64,000 bases of DNA from Qipengyuania seohaensis (lineage in GTDB: Bacteria > Pseudomonadota > Alphaproteobacteria > Sphingomonadales > Sphingomonadaceae), in assembly GCF_002795865.1 (NCBI RefSeq), contig NZ_CP024920.1, forward strand, positions 1,647,001-1,711,000, written 5' to 3'. The translations under genes were made by a program, and so were the position numbers. Below are positions 17,682 to 27,000 of this stretch, one piece after another. The number at the start of each line of letters is the position of its first letter. The first letter of the stretch is position 1. The notes beneath the pieces were generated by a model. That model saw only the letters and a program-made list of their open reading frames with translations, ran no database searches and was not told the DNA's origin.

Positions 17682-20450
17682 ATGACTAATAATCAGAACA
17701 GTGTTCTTGCGACGCGTGCGGCGCTTCTGTGCAGTGCAGCAGCGCTTGTCGCTTCCGCGCCTGCAATGGCGCAGGATTCTCAGACACGGATCGAGACCGA
17801 CGCGGTCGCAGCCGAACAGGCCGATCGCGCCATCATCGTGACCGGTACCCGCCAGGCCGACCGCTCGGCTGCAGACACCGTCGCACCGGTCGATATCGTT
17901 TCCGCTGCCGAGCTGAGCAACCAGGCCGATAGCGATATCGGCAATGTTCTTCGCGTTTCCGTCCCTTCGTTCAACGTGGGCACGCAGCCAATTTCGGACG
18001 CTGCCACGCTGGTGCGCCCCGCCAACCTGCGCGGGCTTTCGCCCGATAACACGCTGGTCCTCGTCAACGGCAAGCGCCAGCACCGTGCTGCGGTCATCGC
18101 CTTTCTCGGCGGTGGTATTTCCGACGGTTCGCAGGGCCCCGATATTTCAGTCATTCCGTCCATTGCGATCAAGCAGCTCGAAGTGCTGCGCGACGGTGCA
18201 TCCTCGCAATACGGATCGGACGCCATCGCCGGCGTTCTCAACTTCATCCTGAAGGACAGCCCCGACGGCGGATCCGTGTCCGCACAATGGGGCGAGACTT
18301 ATGAAGGCGACGGCGACAAGTACACCATCGCAGCCAATGTCGGCATTCCGGTAACGGCAGCTGGCTTCCTCAACCTGTCGGCGGAGTATGGCGAATCCGA
18401 TGCGACCGTCCGTTCGGTCCAGCGCGACGACGCAGCCGCACTGATCGCTGCAGGCAACACCGCCGTCGCCGACCCCGCCCAGATCTGGGGCCAGCCGAAC
18501 GTCAACGACGACATGAAGTTCTTCGCCAACTTCGGCCTCGAACTCTCGCCCGCGATCGAGCTCTACGCTTTCGGCAACTACGCCGAGCGCAATGTCGATG
18601 GCGGCTTCTTCTTCCGTAACCCGACCAACCGTGGCGGCGTCTATGCAGGACCGTTCGTCGATCCGGCTACCGGTGCCCCGCTTGCCGAGGCAGACGGCGG
18701 TGTCGCTTCGGTGCTGGTGGGCGACCTTTCGCTCGATACTGCGGGCGATTGCCCCGCCGGTATTCCGCTCACCCAAGGCGGACTGATCCCCGATCCGACC
18801 ATCCTGGCGCAGGTGAGCGCGGACGCGAACTGCTTCTCGTTCGTCGAGTTGTTCCCGGGCGGCTTCACCCCGCGTTTCGGCGGCGACATCAAGGATTACT
18901 CGGCAGCCGTCGGCATTCGCGGACAGCTGTTCAACGCGCTCGATTTCGACCTCAGCTATCGCCACGGTCGCAACAAATCGAGCTTCTCGATCCGCAACAC
19001 GGTCAACGCGTCGCTTGGCCCGAACACCCCGACCGACTTCAACCCGGGCGGCTATTCGCAGACCGAGAACGTGGTCAATCTCGACCTCGGCTACAATCTC
19101 GCCGTGGGTGAAGGCAGCGTTTACATCGCGGCCGGCGCCGAATATCGCGACGAGGAATTCGGCATCACCGCAGGTGATCCGGCGTCCTTCGAGCTCGGCC
19201 CGCTTGCGCAGCCGAGCACCGCCTACCCGACCGGACAGGGTTTCTCGACCAGTTCGAACGGCTTCCCCGGTTTCGCCACCAATTCGGCCGGTACGAGCAA
19301 GGAAGACAACAAGGCGGCTTACATCGATATCGAAGCCGACCTGATCGACGCGCTCACCCTGCAGGGTGCGGTCCGCTACGAAGACACCAAGAGCTTCGGC
19401 GATACCGTGACCTGGAAATTGGGCGGCCTGTTCAAGCTGTCGGATGCATGGCGCCTTCGCGGTACCTATTCGACCGGCTTCCACGTCCCTACCGCAGGCC
19501 AGGCGAACGTGATCAACGTCACCACGCAGTTCTCCAATGGCGAACTGCAGGACGAAGGCACCTTCCCGCTGTTCAGCCCCGCCGGCCTGATCGCTTCGGA
19601 CTACATCGCGGATAGCGTCGCCAACGGCGGCCTCGGCCTCGACCGTCCGACGCTCGGGCCCGAAAAAGCCGACAGCTTCACCCTCGGTGTCGCTGGCGAC
19701 CTGGGCGATTTCTCGGTCACGCTCGATTACTTCAACATCAAGCTGAAGGATCGCATCTCGCGTTCGTCGACGATCGATTTCCCGGCAGCGCTCTGCTATC
19801 TCGCCGATCGTGAAGGCGTTGCGAACAATTGCACCGCGACCTTCACGCCGGCTCCGGCAGAATTGCTCACGCAGCTCGATGCCGCAGGGGTGATCGACCG
19901 CAACAACTTCACCGGGTTCGAAGACCTCGTGGCCTTCACCTTCTTCAACAACGACTTCGACACCCGCACGCAGGGTCTCGACTTCGTGGCGAACGCAAGG
20001 TTCTACCCGATCGAAGGTGGCACCACGCGCGCCACGCTGGCGATCAACTACACCGAAACGGAAGTGACCGATGTTGGCCAGACCATCTCTGCCACCCGCG
20101 TTCGCCAGCTGGAAGAAAGCCTGCCCAAGTGGAAGGGCTTCCTGAACGTCACGCATGAACAGGGCCGTTTCCGCGGGCTCCTGCGCGCCAACTACTTCGG
20201 TAGCTACTACGAAGCCCACCTCGAGGATTCGACCCTGCCGATCGATGCATCGGCAGAGCTGACCTTCGATGCGGAACTTGGCTACGAAGTGATCGACGGC
20301 CTCGAACTGGCAGTCGGTGCGCAGAATATGTTCGACAACTACCCGACGCTGAACCCCTATTCGGGCATCGTGGGCGCGAAGTACGGCGAACGTTCGCCCT
20401 TCGGCTTCAACGGCGGCAGCTATTACCTGCGCGCCCGATTCCAGTGGTAA
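17682..20450 (+). CDS. TonB-dependent receptor
   Basis: 922 residues. Signal peptide about 1-30 ending APAMAQ. Plug domain about 50-190 (IIVTGTRQADRSAADTVAPV; the LVLVNGKRQHRAAVI and LEVLRDGASSQYGSDAIAGV segments are classical). A long 22-strand barrel follows, ending in the aromatic terminus YYLRARFQW needed for outer-membrane insertion. GGAGGAGAG stands before the ATG. Length and plug sequence match the large sphingomonad TonB receptors for organic substrates rather than a ferric-siderophore receptor with recognisable ligand motifs. No TonB/ExbBD or transporter adjoins it; substrate unknown. Ends in an intrinsic terminator. Confidence 0.93.
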   Translation: MTNNQNSVLATRAALLCSAAALVASAPAMAQDSQTRIETDAVAAEQADRAIIVTGTRQADRSAADTVAPVDIVSAAELSNQADSDIGNVLRVSVPSFNVGTQPISDAATLVRPANLRGLSPDNTLVLVNGKRQHRAAVIAFLGGGISDGSQGPDISVIPSIAIKQLEVLRDGASSQYGSDAIAGVLNFILKDSPDGGSVSAQWGETYEGDGDKYTIAANVGIPVTAAGFLNLSAEYGESDATVRSVQRDDAAALIAAGNTAVADPAQIWGQPNVNDDMKFFANFGLELSPAIELYAFGNYAERNVDGGFFFRNPTNRGGVYAGPFVDPATGAPLAEADGGVASVLVGDLSLDTAGDCPAGIPLTQGGLIPDPTILAQVSADANCFSFVELFPGGFTPRFGGDIKDYSAAVGIRGQLFNALDFDLSYRHGRNKSSFSIRNTVNASLGPNTPTDFNPGGYSQTENVVNLDLGYNLAVGEGSVYIAAGAEYRDEEFGITAGDPASFELGPLAQPSTAYPTGQGFSTSSNGFPGFATNSAGTSKEDNKAAYIDIEADLIDALTLQGAVRYEDTKSFGDTVTWKLGGLFKLSDAWRLRGTYSTGFHVPTAGQANVINVTTQFSNGELQDEGTFPLFSPAGLIASDYIADSVANGGLGLDRPTLGPEKADSFTLGVAGDLGDFSVTLDYFNIKLKDRISRSSTIDFPAALCYLADREGVANNCTATFTPAPAELLTQLDAAGVIDRNNFTGFEDLVAFTFFNNDFDTRTQGLDFVANARFYPIEGGTTRATLAINYTETEVTDVGQTISATRVRQLEESLPKWKGFLNVTHEQGRFRGLLRANYFGSYYEAHLEDSTLPIDASAELTFDAELGYEVIDGLELAVGAQNMFDNYPTLNPYSGIVGAKYGERSPFGFNGGSYYLRARFQW

Positions 20451-20473
20451 GCCACGGGTAGATACATCGATTG

Positions 20474-20505
20474 AAAGGGGCGGCCTGGATGGTCGCCCCT
20501 TTTTG
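20474..20505 (+). terminator. Intrinsic terminator after the TonB receptor
   Basis: 10-bp stem (20476-20485 with 20491-20500, one G-T wobble), 5-base loop, then a T-run. The next gene starts 13 bases later, so its Shine-Dalgarno sequence lies directly behind the terminator. Confidence 0.85.
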
Positions 20506-20517
20506 TTTGAGGACCTG

Positions 20518-21051
20518 ATGATGCTCGAAATCAGAATTGCGACCGATCAAGACGAAGAGGACATCCGCAAGCTCATGGACCTCGCGATCGAGCGATTGCA
20601 GGTCGGATATCTGACAGAGGAGCAGATCGAGGCGTCGAAGGCCGGAATGGGCCTGGACCGCTTGCTGATCGAAGACGGGACCTATTTCTGTGTCGTCGAG
20701 GACGGCATCGTCGTCGGGTGCGGGGGATGGTCACGCCGGGCTACGCTATACGGCGGCAATCATTCGGCGGGACGCGATCCGCGCCTCCTCGATCCCGCCA
20801 CTGAGCGCGCCCGTATCAGGGCAATGTACACCCACCCCGATCACACCAAGAAAGGTATAGGGCGCCTCATCCTGAAGACAGCCGAAGCCGCTGCTGCGAA
20901 GGAAGGCTTCACCGAAATCGAGATGGCGGCCACCATGGCCGGCAAGCCGTTCTACGAGCGCTGCGGCTACCGGGTGGAAAGCGAGTGGGAGGACACCAAT
21001 GGCGCGGTGCCCGTCCCCCTTGCCACGATGACGAAACGGCTCGCGCGCTAA
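20518..21051 (+). CDS. GNAT family N-acetyltransferase
   Basis: 177 residues from the first ATG of an ATGATG pair; GAGG is five bases upstream. The GNAT fold is visible: N-terminal IRIATDQDEEDIRKLMD, central beta strands with YFCVVEDGIVVGCGGWSRR, then the acetyl-CoA-binding motif A RIRAMYTHPDHTKKGIGRLI (Q/R-x-x-G-x-G/A form) and the C-terminal FYERCGYRVESEWE. Acceptor unknown. Overlaps the convergent GMC gene by four bases. Confidence 0.86.
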   Translation: MMLEIRIATDQDEEDIRKLMDLAIERLQVGYLTEEQIEASKAGMGLDRLLIEDGTYFCVVEDGIVVGCGGWSRRATLYGGNHSAGRDPRLLDPATERARIRAMYTHPDHTKKGIGRLILKTAEAAAAKEGFTEIEMAATMAGKPFYERCGYRVESEWEDTNGAVPVPLATMTKRLAR

Positions 21052-22634
21052 GCGGCCAGTTCCGCCTTCACGAAATCGGCGCACCGTTCGCCGATCATGA
21101 TGCTTGGCGCATTGGTGTTGCCGCTGACGAGGCGCGGCATGATCGATGCATCGGCGATCCATAGCCCATCGACCCCGCGCGCCTTGAGCGTCGGATCGAC
21201 GACATCGCTCTCGTCCGCACCCATGCGGCAGGTTCCGACCGGATGGTAGACCGTGTCGGCACGGCTGCGGATCAGCTCGTCGAGCTGGGCGTCATCGTCG
21301 AGATCGATGGGATAGCGGTCCTGCGGATCGTATTTCGCAAGGCTAGGCGATTCCGCAATGCGGTGCGACAGCCGTACACCCTTGCGCAGCACCTCGATGT
21401 CGCGATCGTCGTCGAGGAAGTTCGGATCGATAACCGGGGCGTCGCTCGCCTCGCGGCTGGCTAGCCTCACCGTCCCGCGGCTTTCGGGCCGCAGCACACA
21501 GGCATGGAGCGAGAACCCGTGACCCTTCACGTTCTCGCGGCCGTGATCTTCCAGCATTGCCGGCACGAAGTGCCACTGGATATCGGGGGCGGGGGCATCG
21601 TCCATGACCTTCCAGAAGCCGCCTGCCTCGGCATAGGGCGTGGTCATGATCCCGGTCCGCTTGCGCCGATGCTCGATGATGGCCTTGGCCATTCGGGCCG
21701 TGCCCGCGAGGCTGCTGCCGATGAAGTCCTTGCTCTCGGTTTCCCAGCTGGAAACATAGTCGATGTGATCCTGCAGGTCTGACCCGACGGCGGGCTTGTC
21801 GATGACGACGTCGATGCCGTGTTCCTTCAGGTGTTCGCCCGGACCGATCCCGGACAGCATCAGGACCTGCGGCGAATTGAAAGCGCCTGCACAAAGCACG
21901 ACCCCGCCTCTGGCGGTAACGGTGCGGCTGCGCTTGCCTGCCGAATAGGTCACGCCGGTCACGCGGCCTTCCGCGATTTCCAGCTTCTGCACCGTTACCC
22001 CGATCCTGATGTCGAGGTTTTTCGATCCCCTCTTGGGTTCGACATAGGCGCGGGCCGCTGACCAGCGCTCACCATCTTTCTGGGTAACCTGGTAGAGGCC
22101 GAAGCCTTCCTGCTTCGCGCCGTTGAAATCGGCATTGCGCGGCAGCTGCAACTGCGCAGCGGCTTCCACAAAGGCGAGGCTGCCCGGGTTCGGCCATTTC
22201 TGGTCGCTCACCCAAAGAGGGCCGTCGTCGCCATGGAATTCGTTTTCGCCGCGCACATTGTGTTCGGCCCGTTTGAAATAAGGCAGCACATCGTCATAGG
22301 ACCAGCCGGTACAGCCGAGGCTTGCCCACTGGTCGTAATCGAAGGAATTGCCGCGGATGTAGACCATCGCGTTGATGGCCGATGATCCGCCCAAGCCTCT
22401 CCCGCGGGGCTGGTATCCGATGCGCCCGTTGAGGCCCTTCTGCGGGACCGTGTCATAGCGGTAGTTCGATGCGTTGCGCAGGAAGGGCATGAAGCCCGGC
22501 GTGCGGATCAGCATGCCATTGTTGCGCGGGCCTGCCTCGAGCAGGCAGACGCGCTTGCCCGCTTCTGCCAGCCGCCCCGCAACTGCACTGCCCCCGCTGC
22601 CGCCACCGACAACGACTACATCGAATTCATCCAT
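21048..22634 (-). CDS. GMC family oxidoreductase, choline dehydrogenase-like
   Basis: 528 residues. FAD-binding VVVGGGSGGSAVAGRL at the N-terminus, GMC signature 1 in GRGLGGSSAINAMVYIRG (about 78-95), signature 2 GAFNSPQVLMLSGIGP, and the C-terminal block HPVGTCRMG ... GLWIADASIMP ... GNTNAPSIMI with the catalytic His. No signal peptide, so cytosolic. Such enzymes oxidise primary or long-chain alcohols; choline, polyethylene glycol or fatty alcohol are all possible. AGAGGAG precedes the ATG. Probably cotranscribed with the sterol-desaturase family gene 24 bases upstream, which may point to lipid or alkane-alcohol metabolism. Confidence 0.93.
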   Translation of the reverse strand: MDEFDVVVVGGGSGGSAVAGRLAEAGKRVCLLEAGPRNNGMLIRTPGFMPFLRNASNYRYDTVPQKGLNGRIGYQPRGRGLGGSSAINAMVYIRGNSFDYDQWASLGCTGWSYDDVLPYFKRAEHNVRGENEFHGDDGPLWVSDQKWPNPGSLAFVEAAAQLQLPRNADFNGAKQEGFGLYQVTQKDGERWSAARAYVEPKRGSKNLDIRIGVTVQKLEIAEGRVTGVTYSAGKRSRTVTARGGVVLCAGAFNSPQVLMLSGIGPGEHLKEHGIDVVIDKPAVGSDLQDHIDYVSSWETESKDFIGSSLAGTARMAKAIIEHRRKRTGIMTTPYAEAGGFWKVMDDAPAPDIQWHFVPAMLEDHGRENVKGHGFSLHACVLRPESRGTVRLASREASDAPVIDPNFLDDDRDIEVLRKGVRLSHRIAESPSLAKYDPQDRYPIDLDDDAQLDELIRSRADTVYHPVGTCRMGADESDVVDPTLKARGVDGLWIADASIMPRLVSGNTNAPSIMIGERCADFVKAELAA

Positions 22635-22658
22635 GATAACTCCTCTCGATTCGAGAGG

Positions 22659-23597
22659 TTAGGCAGCCTCGGCGTCGCCTGCAATCGGGTTTTCACTTGA
22701 AACCTGTTTTGGTGCCGTCCCCTGCCGTTCGAGCCATGCGGCGCGGATCTGGTCGCTCGTCTCGCGGCTGCCGTCATGCGTCCAGCCGGGCTCGCGCAAC
22801 AGATAGCCGAGCTTGCTGCCCCAAGGCGCGCGCCACATGTCCTGCGCTATGCCGATCCATTCATGGAACACTGCCCACAGCAGGTTGAAACTGCCGAGCT
22901 GCTTGACGATCCCGTAGCGAATTTTCTCATCCTTCACCTCCGGCTCGAAGGTCCCGAACATCTTGTCCCATACAATGAAGACACCGGCATAGTTGCGGTC
23001 GAGATAGCGCGGGTTGGTGGCGTGGTGGACGCGGTGGTGGCTGGGCGTGTTCATCACCGCCTCGAACCAGCGGGGCATCTTGTCGATCGCCTCGGTGTGG
23101 ATCCAGAACTGGTAGATGAGGTTGAACCCTCCCGCGAGCGCGATCATGCCGGGGTGGAAGCCGATCAGCACCAGCGGCAGCGCGAAAGCGAAACCCAGCG
23201 TCAGGAATCCGGTCCAGGTCTGGCGGAGCGCGGTGGAGAGGTTGTAATGCTGGCTCGAATGGTGGTTCACATGGCTCGCCCAGAACCACCTGACCCGGTG
23301 GCCGAAGCGATGAACCCAGTAATATTTGAGGTCGTCGAGCACGAAGCACAGCGCAAAGGCCCACCAGCTCCATTCGATGTCGAACAGGCGGAACTGCCAG
23401 ACCCACTGGAACAGGGCGAAAAACAGGCCCCCGAAAAGCAGTCCTGCGACCGTGCTGCCAAGGCCGAAGGCAAGGCTGGTGAGCGTATCCTTCGGCTCGT
23501 AGCTTTCGGGTCGCTTGCGCCAGGCCCAGATCATCTCGATCAGGACGAGGGCGACAAAGCCGGGGACGGCGAGTTCGGTGGGTGAAAAATCGGGCAT
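22659..23597 (-). CDS. Sterol desaturase / fatty acid hydroxylase family membrane protein
   Basis: 312 residues with several hydrophobic helices and the di-iron histidine clusters of the family: HRFGH, HVNHHSSQHYN, then HTEAID and HRVHHATN. N-terminal helices about 5-25, 45-85; catalytic His clusters about 115-230. Membrane-bound O2-dependent hydroxylase or desaturase acting on a lipid. First gene of a likely operon with the GMC oxidoreductase, consistent with hydroxylation followed by alcohol oxidation, though that link is inference. A second, distinct member of the family is at 51137-51982. Confidence 0.9.
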   Translation of the reverse strand: MPDFSPTELAVPGFVALVLIEMIWAWRKRPESYEPKDTLTSLAFGLGSTVAGLLFGGLFFALFQWVWQFRLFDIEWSWWAFALCFVLDDLKYYWVHRFGHRVRWFWASHVNHHSSQHYNLSTALRQTWTGFLTLGFAFALPLVLIGFHPGMIALAGGFNLIYQFWIHTEAIDKMPRWFEAVMNTPSHHRVHHATNPRYLDRNYAGVFIVWDKMFGTFEPEVKDEKIRYGIVKQLGSFNLLWAVFHEWIGIAQDMWRAPWGSKLGYLLREPGWTHDGSRETSDQIRAAWLERQGTAPKQVSSENPIAGDAEAA

Positions 23598-23606
23598 GGC
23601 TCTGCG

Positions 23607-24008
23607 CTACTGTATCGCCTCGATCGCCTGCATCCAAGCTGAAGGATCGGGGACCTGAAGGCGCGCCGCGCCATACCGTTTCTCTGCCGTGTCGATCAGT
23701 AGGGCGTCGCCGTCGCGGGTGACTACCGCAGCGTTTGTCAGCAAACGTCCTGCGAAATGACTCCCGTGCTGCCGGAGCAGGAGGATGCGTCCTTCCGTAT
23801 CGCGCATGAGTGCGCCAGCACCGTCCCGGTCGAGAGCGATCGCGACTGGTTGGAAACCGCTGACCGCTTCGTCCGCCGCCGTGCGTGCCGCTTGCTCATT
23901 CTGGAGGCGCGGAGGCGGCCCCAGCCGCAAGGCGAAGGCCAGGCCTGCGAGCGCAAGGATGGCGACCAGCGATCCGAGAAACTGGAGAAGGGCGGGTGGG
24001 ATGTCCAT
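23607..24008 (-). CDS. Hypothetical membrane-anchored protein
   Basis: 133 residues from the ATG at 24008 (MDIPPALLQFLGSL); an upstream extension would run through the promoter region of the divergent amidohydrolase. One N-terminal transmembrane helix (LLQFLGSLVAILALAGLAFAL), then a soluble domain of about 100 residues with repeated beta-strand character (ALMRDTEGRILLLRQHGSHF, DGDALLIDTAEKRYG, ARLQVPDPSAWMQAIEAI). The last part is reminiscent of a small PH-like fold, but this is a guess. Nine bases separate it from the sterol-desaturase gene; may be in the same operon. Confidence 0.72.
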   Translation of the reverse strand: MDIPPALLQFLGSLVAILALAGLAFALRLGPPPRLQNEQAARTAADEAVSGFQPVAIALDRDGAGALMRDTEGRILLLRQHGSHFAGRLLTNAAVVTRDGDALLIDTAEKRYGAARLQVPDPSAWMQAIEAIQ

Positions 24009-24070
24009 TGCGATACCGATTGGCACGCGCTTCGCTTTGCGGCAAGCTTGGCCAAACGGAGAGATGCACA

Positions 24071-25489
24071 ATGAAAAAACTGGCCCTGATACCTCTGGTC
24101 GCCGCCTGCCTTTCCATGCCACTTGCTGCACAAACTGCGGATCCGGTGGCGGAGGTCGAAGCGCAAGGCGATCGGACTGCGCGCGTATCGCAGCAGATCT
24201 GGGACTGGGCGGAACTCGGTTTTCTCGAGAACCGGTCTAGCGGCCTGTTGCAGGACGAACTGCAAAGCGAGGGATTCAAGGTCGAGGCAGGCATTGCGGA
24301 CATTCCAACCGCGTTCCTCGCCGAATGGGGCGAGGGCGGGCCGATCATCGCTATCCTCGCCGAATACGATGCCTTGCCCGGTATCAGCCAGACCGCTGCG
24401 CCCACGCGTCAACAGTCGGAACACGGTGCCGGTCACGCCTGTGGGCACAACCTGTTTGCAGGCGGCTCGCTGACGGCTGCGATCGCGGTGAAGCGCTGGC
24501 TCGAAAAGACAGGAACGCCGGGGCGTATCCGCCTTTATGGCACGCCGGCCGAAGAGGGTGGATCGGGCAAGGTCTACATGACCCGCGCCGGGCTGTTCGA
24601 CGATGTCGACGTCGCACTGCACTGGCACGCGGCCGACGAAAACAGCGCTGCGGCCCGGACCAGCCTCGCCAACCGGTCCGCCAAGTTCAGGTTCCGCGGG
24701 ATCTCAGCCCATGCAGCCGGTGCCCCCGAACGCGGACGCAGTGCGCTGGACGGGGTCGAAGCCATGAACATGATGGTCAACATGATGCGCGAGCACACCA
24801 GCATGGACACGCGCATCCACTACGTCATCACCGAGGGTGGATCGGCCCCCAATGTGATCCCCGACTTTGCCGAAGTCTTCTACTACGTGCGCCATTCTGA
24901 CGCCGCAGAGGTGCAGGCACTATGGACGCGCCTGGAAGCGACGGCAAAAGGCGCTGCCATGGGCACCGGCACAGAGGTCGAGTGGGAAGTGATCCATGGC
25001 AACAATCCGTTGCTCGTCAACGAAACGCTCGCTCGTGCGATGGATCGCAAGCTGCGTAGCCTCGGCGGGATCGAGTACACTGCGGAAGAGCGTGCGTGGG
25101 CCGAGGAAATCTCGAAGAGCTTCGGGGAGAATGCTGAACCGCTCGAAGAAGCGGCCAAGGTCCAGCCCTATGCCAAGACGCTGGGTTATGGATCTACCGA
25201 CGTCGGCGACGTGTCCTGGGCGACCCCGACCGTCGGTGTTCGGACGGCGACCTGGGTGCCGGGCACCAGCGCGCACAGCTGGCAGGCAGTGGCGGCAAGC
25301 GGACATTCGATCGGCCACAAGGGTGCACAGCTGGCCGCCAAGGCACTTACCCTGATGGCAGCCGAGCTTTTCACCAATCAGGAAATGCGAAAGGCGGCGC
25401 GCGCGGAATTCGACGCTGCCCGGGGCGAAGACTACGAATATGTCTCGCTGCTGGGAGACCGCGATCCTCCGCTCGACTACCGCCAGTAA
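24071..25489 (+). CDS. M20 family amidohydrolase, exported
   Basis: 472 residues from the ATG at 24071, with GGAGAG seven bases upstream. Signal peptide MKKLALIPLVAACLSMPLAAQ, so periplasmic. Peptidase M20 / AbgB-like metal site: AEYDALPG, GAGHACGHNLF, GTPAEEGGSGK, ALHWHA and, at the end, the PGTSAHSWQ region; a dimerisation domain separates the two halves of the catalytic domain. The closest named activities are aminobenzoyl-glutamate or other N-acyl-amino-acid hydrolysis. The stop codon abuts the convergent gene at 25490. Confidence 0.9.
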   Translation: MKKLALIPLVAACLSMPLAAQTADPVAEVEAQGDRTARVSQQIWDWAELGFLENRSSGLLQDELQSEGFKVEAGIADIPTAFLAEWGEGGPIIAILAEYDALPGISQTAAPTRQQSEHGAGHACGHNLFAGGSLTAAIAVKRWLEKTGTPGRIRLYGTPAEEGGSGKVYMTRAGLFDDVDVALHWHAADENSAAARTSLANRSAKFRFRGISAHAAGAPERGRSALDGVEAMNMMVNMMREHTSMDTRIHYVITEGGSAPNVIPDFAEVFYYVRHSDAAEVQALWTRLEATAKGAAMGTGTEVEWEVIHGNNPLLVNETLARAMDRKLRSLGGIEYTAEERAWAEEISKSFGENAEPLEEAAKVQPYAKTLGYGSTDVGDVSWATPTVGVRTATWVPGTSAHSWQAVAASGHSIGHKGAQLAAKALTLMAAELFTNQEMRKAARAEFDAARGEDYEYVSLLGDRDPPLDYRQ

Positions 25490-25930
25490 TCAGCCGCGGG
25501 CGTTAGCGGAGAGCGCATCCATGGCCGGACGAATGGGCGAGATATCGTAGCCGCCGCTGCGTGCAGCCGCGGCAATGGTGTCGGGGTCTGCGCCGCTTGC
25601 CGCCTGTGCCAGCGACCACAGGAAGGTCGATCGTGTGCCCGAGCGGCAAAAGCCCAGCACCTTGCCGTCGGTCTTGCTCAGCGCATCGCGCAGCGCTTCG
25701 ACTTGCGGCTGGCTGAAGCCCGCCGAGCCTACCGGGATAGCGACATAGTCGAGGCCGGCTTCGCGCGCGGCAGATTCGATCGCCGCGCCTTCCGGCTGGT
25801 CCGCTTCTTCGCCATCGGGACGATTGTTTACGATCAGCGAGAAGCCCTGCACCTTGGCGTCGGCCACTTGCGCCGGATCGATCTGGGGGCTGACATAGAA
25901 ATCGTCGGTGATCTTGCGAAACTCGCTCAT
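25490..25930 (-). CDS. DUF442 / TIGR01244 family protein tyrosine phosphatase-like protein
   Basis: 146 residues. N-terminal RKITDDFYVSPQIDPAQV and the VNNRPDGEEADQP segment are characteristic of the phosphatase-like domain also found fused to beta-lactamase-fold hydrolases (Blh). The catalytic loop is CRSGTRS (Cys-x5-Arg), around residue 95. Members take part in sulfide or thiol chemistry or phosphate hydrolysis; activity here is not known. Four-base overlap (ATGA) with terC upstream makes a two-gene operon. Confidence 0.85.
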   Translation of the reverse strand: MSEFRKITDDFYVSPQIDPAQVADAKVQGFSLIVNNRPDGEEADQPEGAAIESAAREAGLDYVAIPVGSAGFSQPQVEALRDALSKTDGKVLGFCRSGTRSTFLWSLAQAASGADPDTIAAAARSGGYDISPIRPAMDALSANARG

Positions 25931-26745
25931 GCGGCATCTTCCTTGGCGAGGGCAGCGATTTTCGCCCGGCGTTGGCGCTGGACGATGTTGAGGATTTCGA
26001 CCCCGACGGAAAAGCCCATGGCTGCGTAGATGTAGCCCTTCGGAACATGGAAACCGAAGCCGTCAGCGATCAGCACGAGGCCGATCATGACGAGGAATGC
26101 GAGGGCCAGCATGACCAGGGTCGGGTTCTTCTCGATGAACTTTGCAAGCGGGTCCGCCGCGACCATCATGATGCCGACGGTGATCACGACGGCGGTCACC
26201 ATGATCGGTATGTCATCCGTCATACCAACTGCTGTGAGGATCGAATCGACCGAGAAAACGAGGTCGATGGCGACGATCTGCGCAATCACCGCACCGAAAG
26301 TGGCGGTGGCAGCCGAAGCGATTCCCGGCGTCTTGTCCAGCAGATCGCCCGAATCGTCTTCTGGCTCCATCGAGTGATGGATTTCCTTCGTAGCTTTCCA
26401 CAGCAGGAAGAGGCCGCCTGCGAGCAAAATCAGGTCGCGCCCGGAGAAGGCCGTTTCGAAGCTGGCTTTGTTGGTTCCCTCGACAGGAGGGCCCACGATC
26501 CCGAGATCGAACAGTGGAGTCTGCAAGGTGACGAGCCAGCCGATCAGCAACAGCATGCCAATTCTCATGATCAGCGCCAGCGCCAGGCCGATACGCCGGG
26601 CGCGCTGTTGCTGGTGTTCCGGGAGCTTGTTGGAAAGGATCGCGATAAAGATGAGATTGTCGATCCCAAGGACGACCTCGAGGGCAATCAGAGTGAGCAG
26701 CGCGAGCCAGGCTGCCGGGTCGCTGAGAAGCTGCAGAATTTCCAT
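25927..26745 (-). CDS. TerC family integral membrane protein
   Basis: 272 residues from the ATG at 26745 (MEILQLLSDPAAW), chosen over an upstream start because TerC proteins begin right before the first helix. Seven or so membrane segments; the characteristic acidic motifs LEVVLGIDNLIFIAILSNKL and IVAIDLVFSVDSILTAVGM are both present. Homologues (Alx, TerC, YoaE) export metals, notably Mn2+. Followed in the same operon by the phosphatase-like gene. A 255-base intergenic region separates it from the divergent cold-shock gene. Confidence 0.9.
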   Translation of the reverse strand: MEILQLLSDPAAWLALLTLIALEVVLGIDNLIFIAILSNKLPEHQQQRARRIGLALALIMRIGMLLLIGWLVTLQTPLFDLGIVGPPVEGTNKASFETAFSGRDLILLAGGLFLLWKATKEIHHSMEPEDDSGDLLDKTPGIASAATATFGAVIAQIVAIDLVFSVDSILTAVGMTDDIPIMVTAVVITVGIMMVAADPLAKFIEKNPTLVMLALAFLVMIGLVLIADGFGFHVPKGYIYAAMGFSVGVEILNIVQRQRRAKIAALAKEDAA

Positions 26746-26857
26746 GTCGATCCGATGCCGAAACACGATGGTGCTTGCAAGAGAAGAAACCTGCGCAATC
26801 TCATGCGAAAATGTCACAATTGCTCGCGACACTTGGTGTAAATGCTAAATCATTCGC

Positions 26858-26886
26858 TTGACGCGCGGTTTCGCGCTATGCGTAAT
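26858..26886 (+). promoter_or_regulatory. Candidate sigma-70 promoter of the cold-shock gene
   Basis: TTGACG, 17 bases, CGTAAT (4/6 match to the -10). Use of this promoter would give a 5' leader of about 110 bases, as is common for temperature-regulated csp mRNAs. Confidence 0.4.
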
Positions 26887-27000
26887 GGTTTGAGGGGTAG
26901 GTCTCGCGCTTCACGCTCGTGCCTGCCCGCGTCCGGCGCGTTTCAGCTCCCGCGCCGTCGCAGTGAGTTTCGAGCTGAACGACAAGGTATTTGCAGGGTT

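Noticed and set aside
18147..20219. 690-codon open frame antisense to the TonB receptor
   Set aside because: GC-rich codon bias leaves the opposite frame open; its sequence is Arg/Glu/Gly-rich without motifs, and the receptor is unmistakable.
23885..24070. N-terminal extension of the M20 amidohydrolase
   Set aside because: It would remove the clear signal peptide start at 24071 and overlaps the divergent gene.
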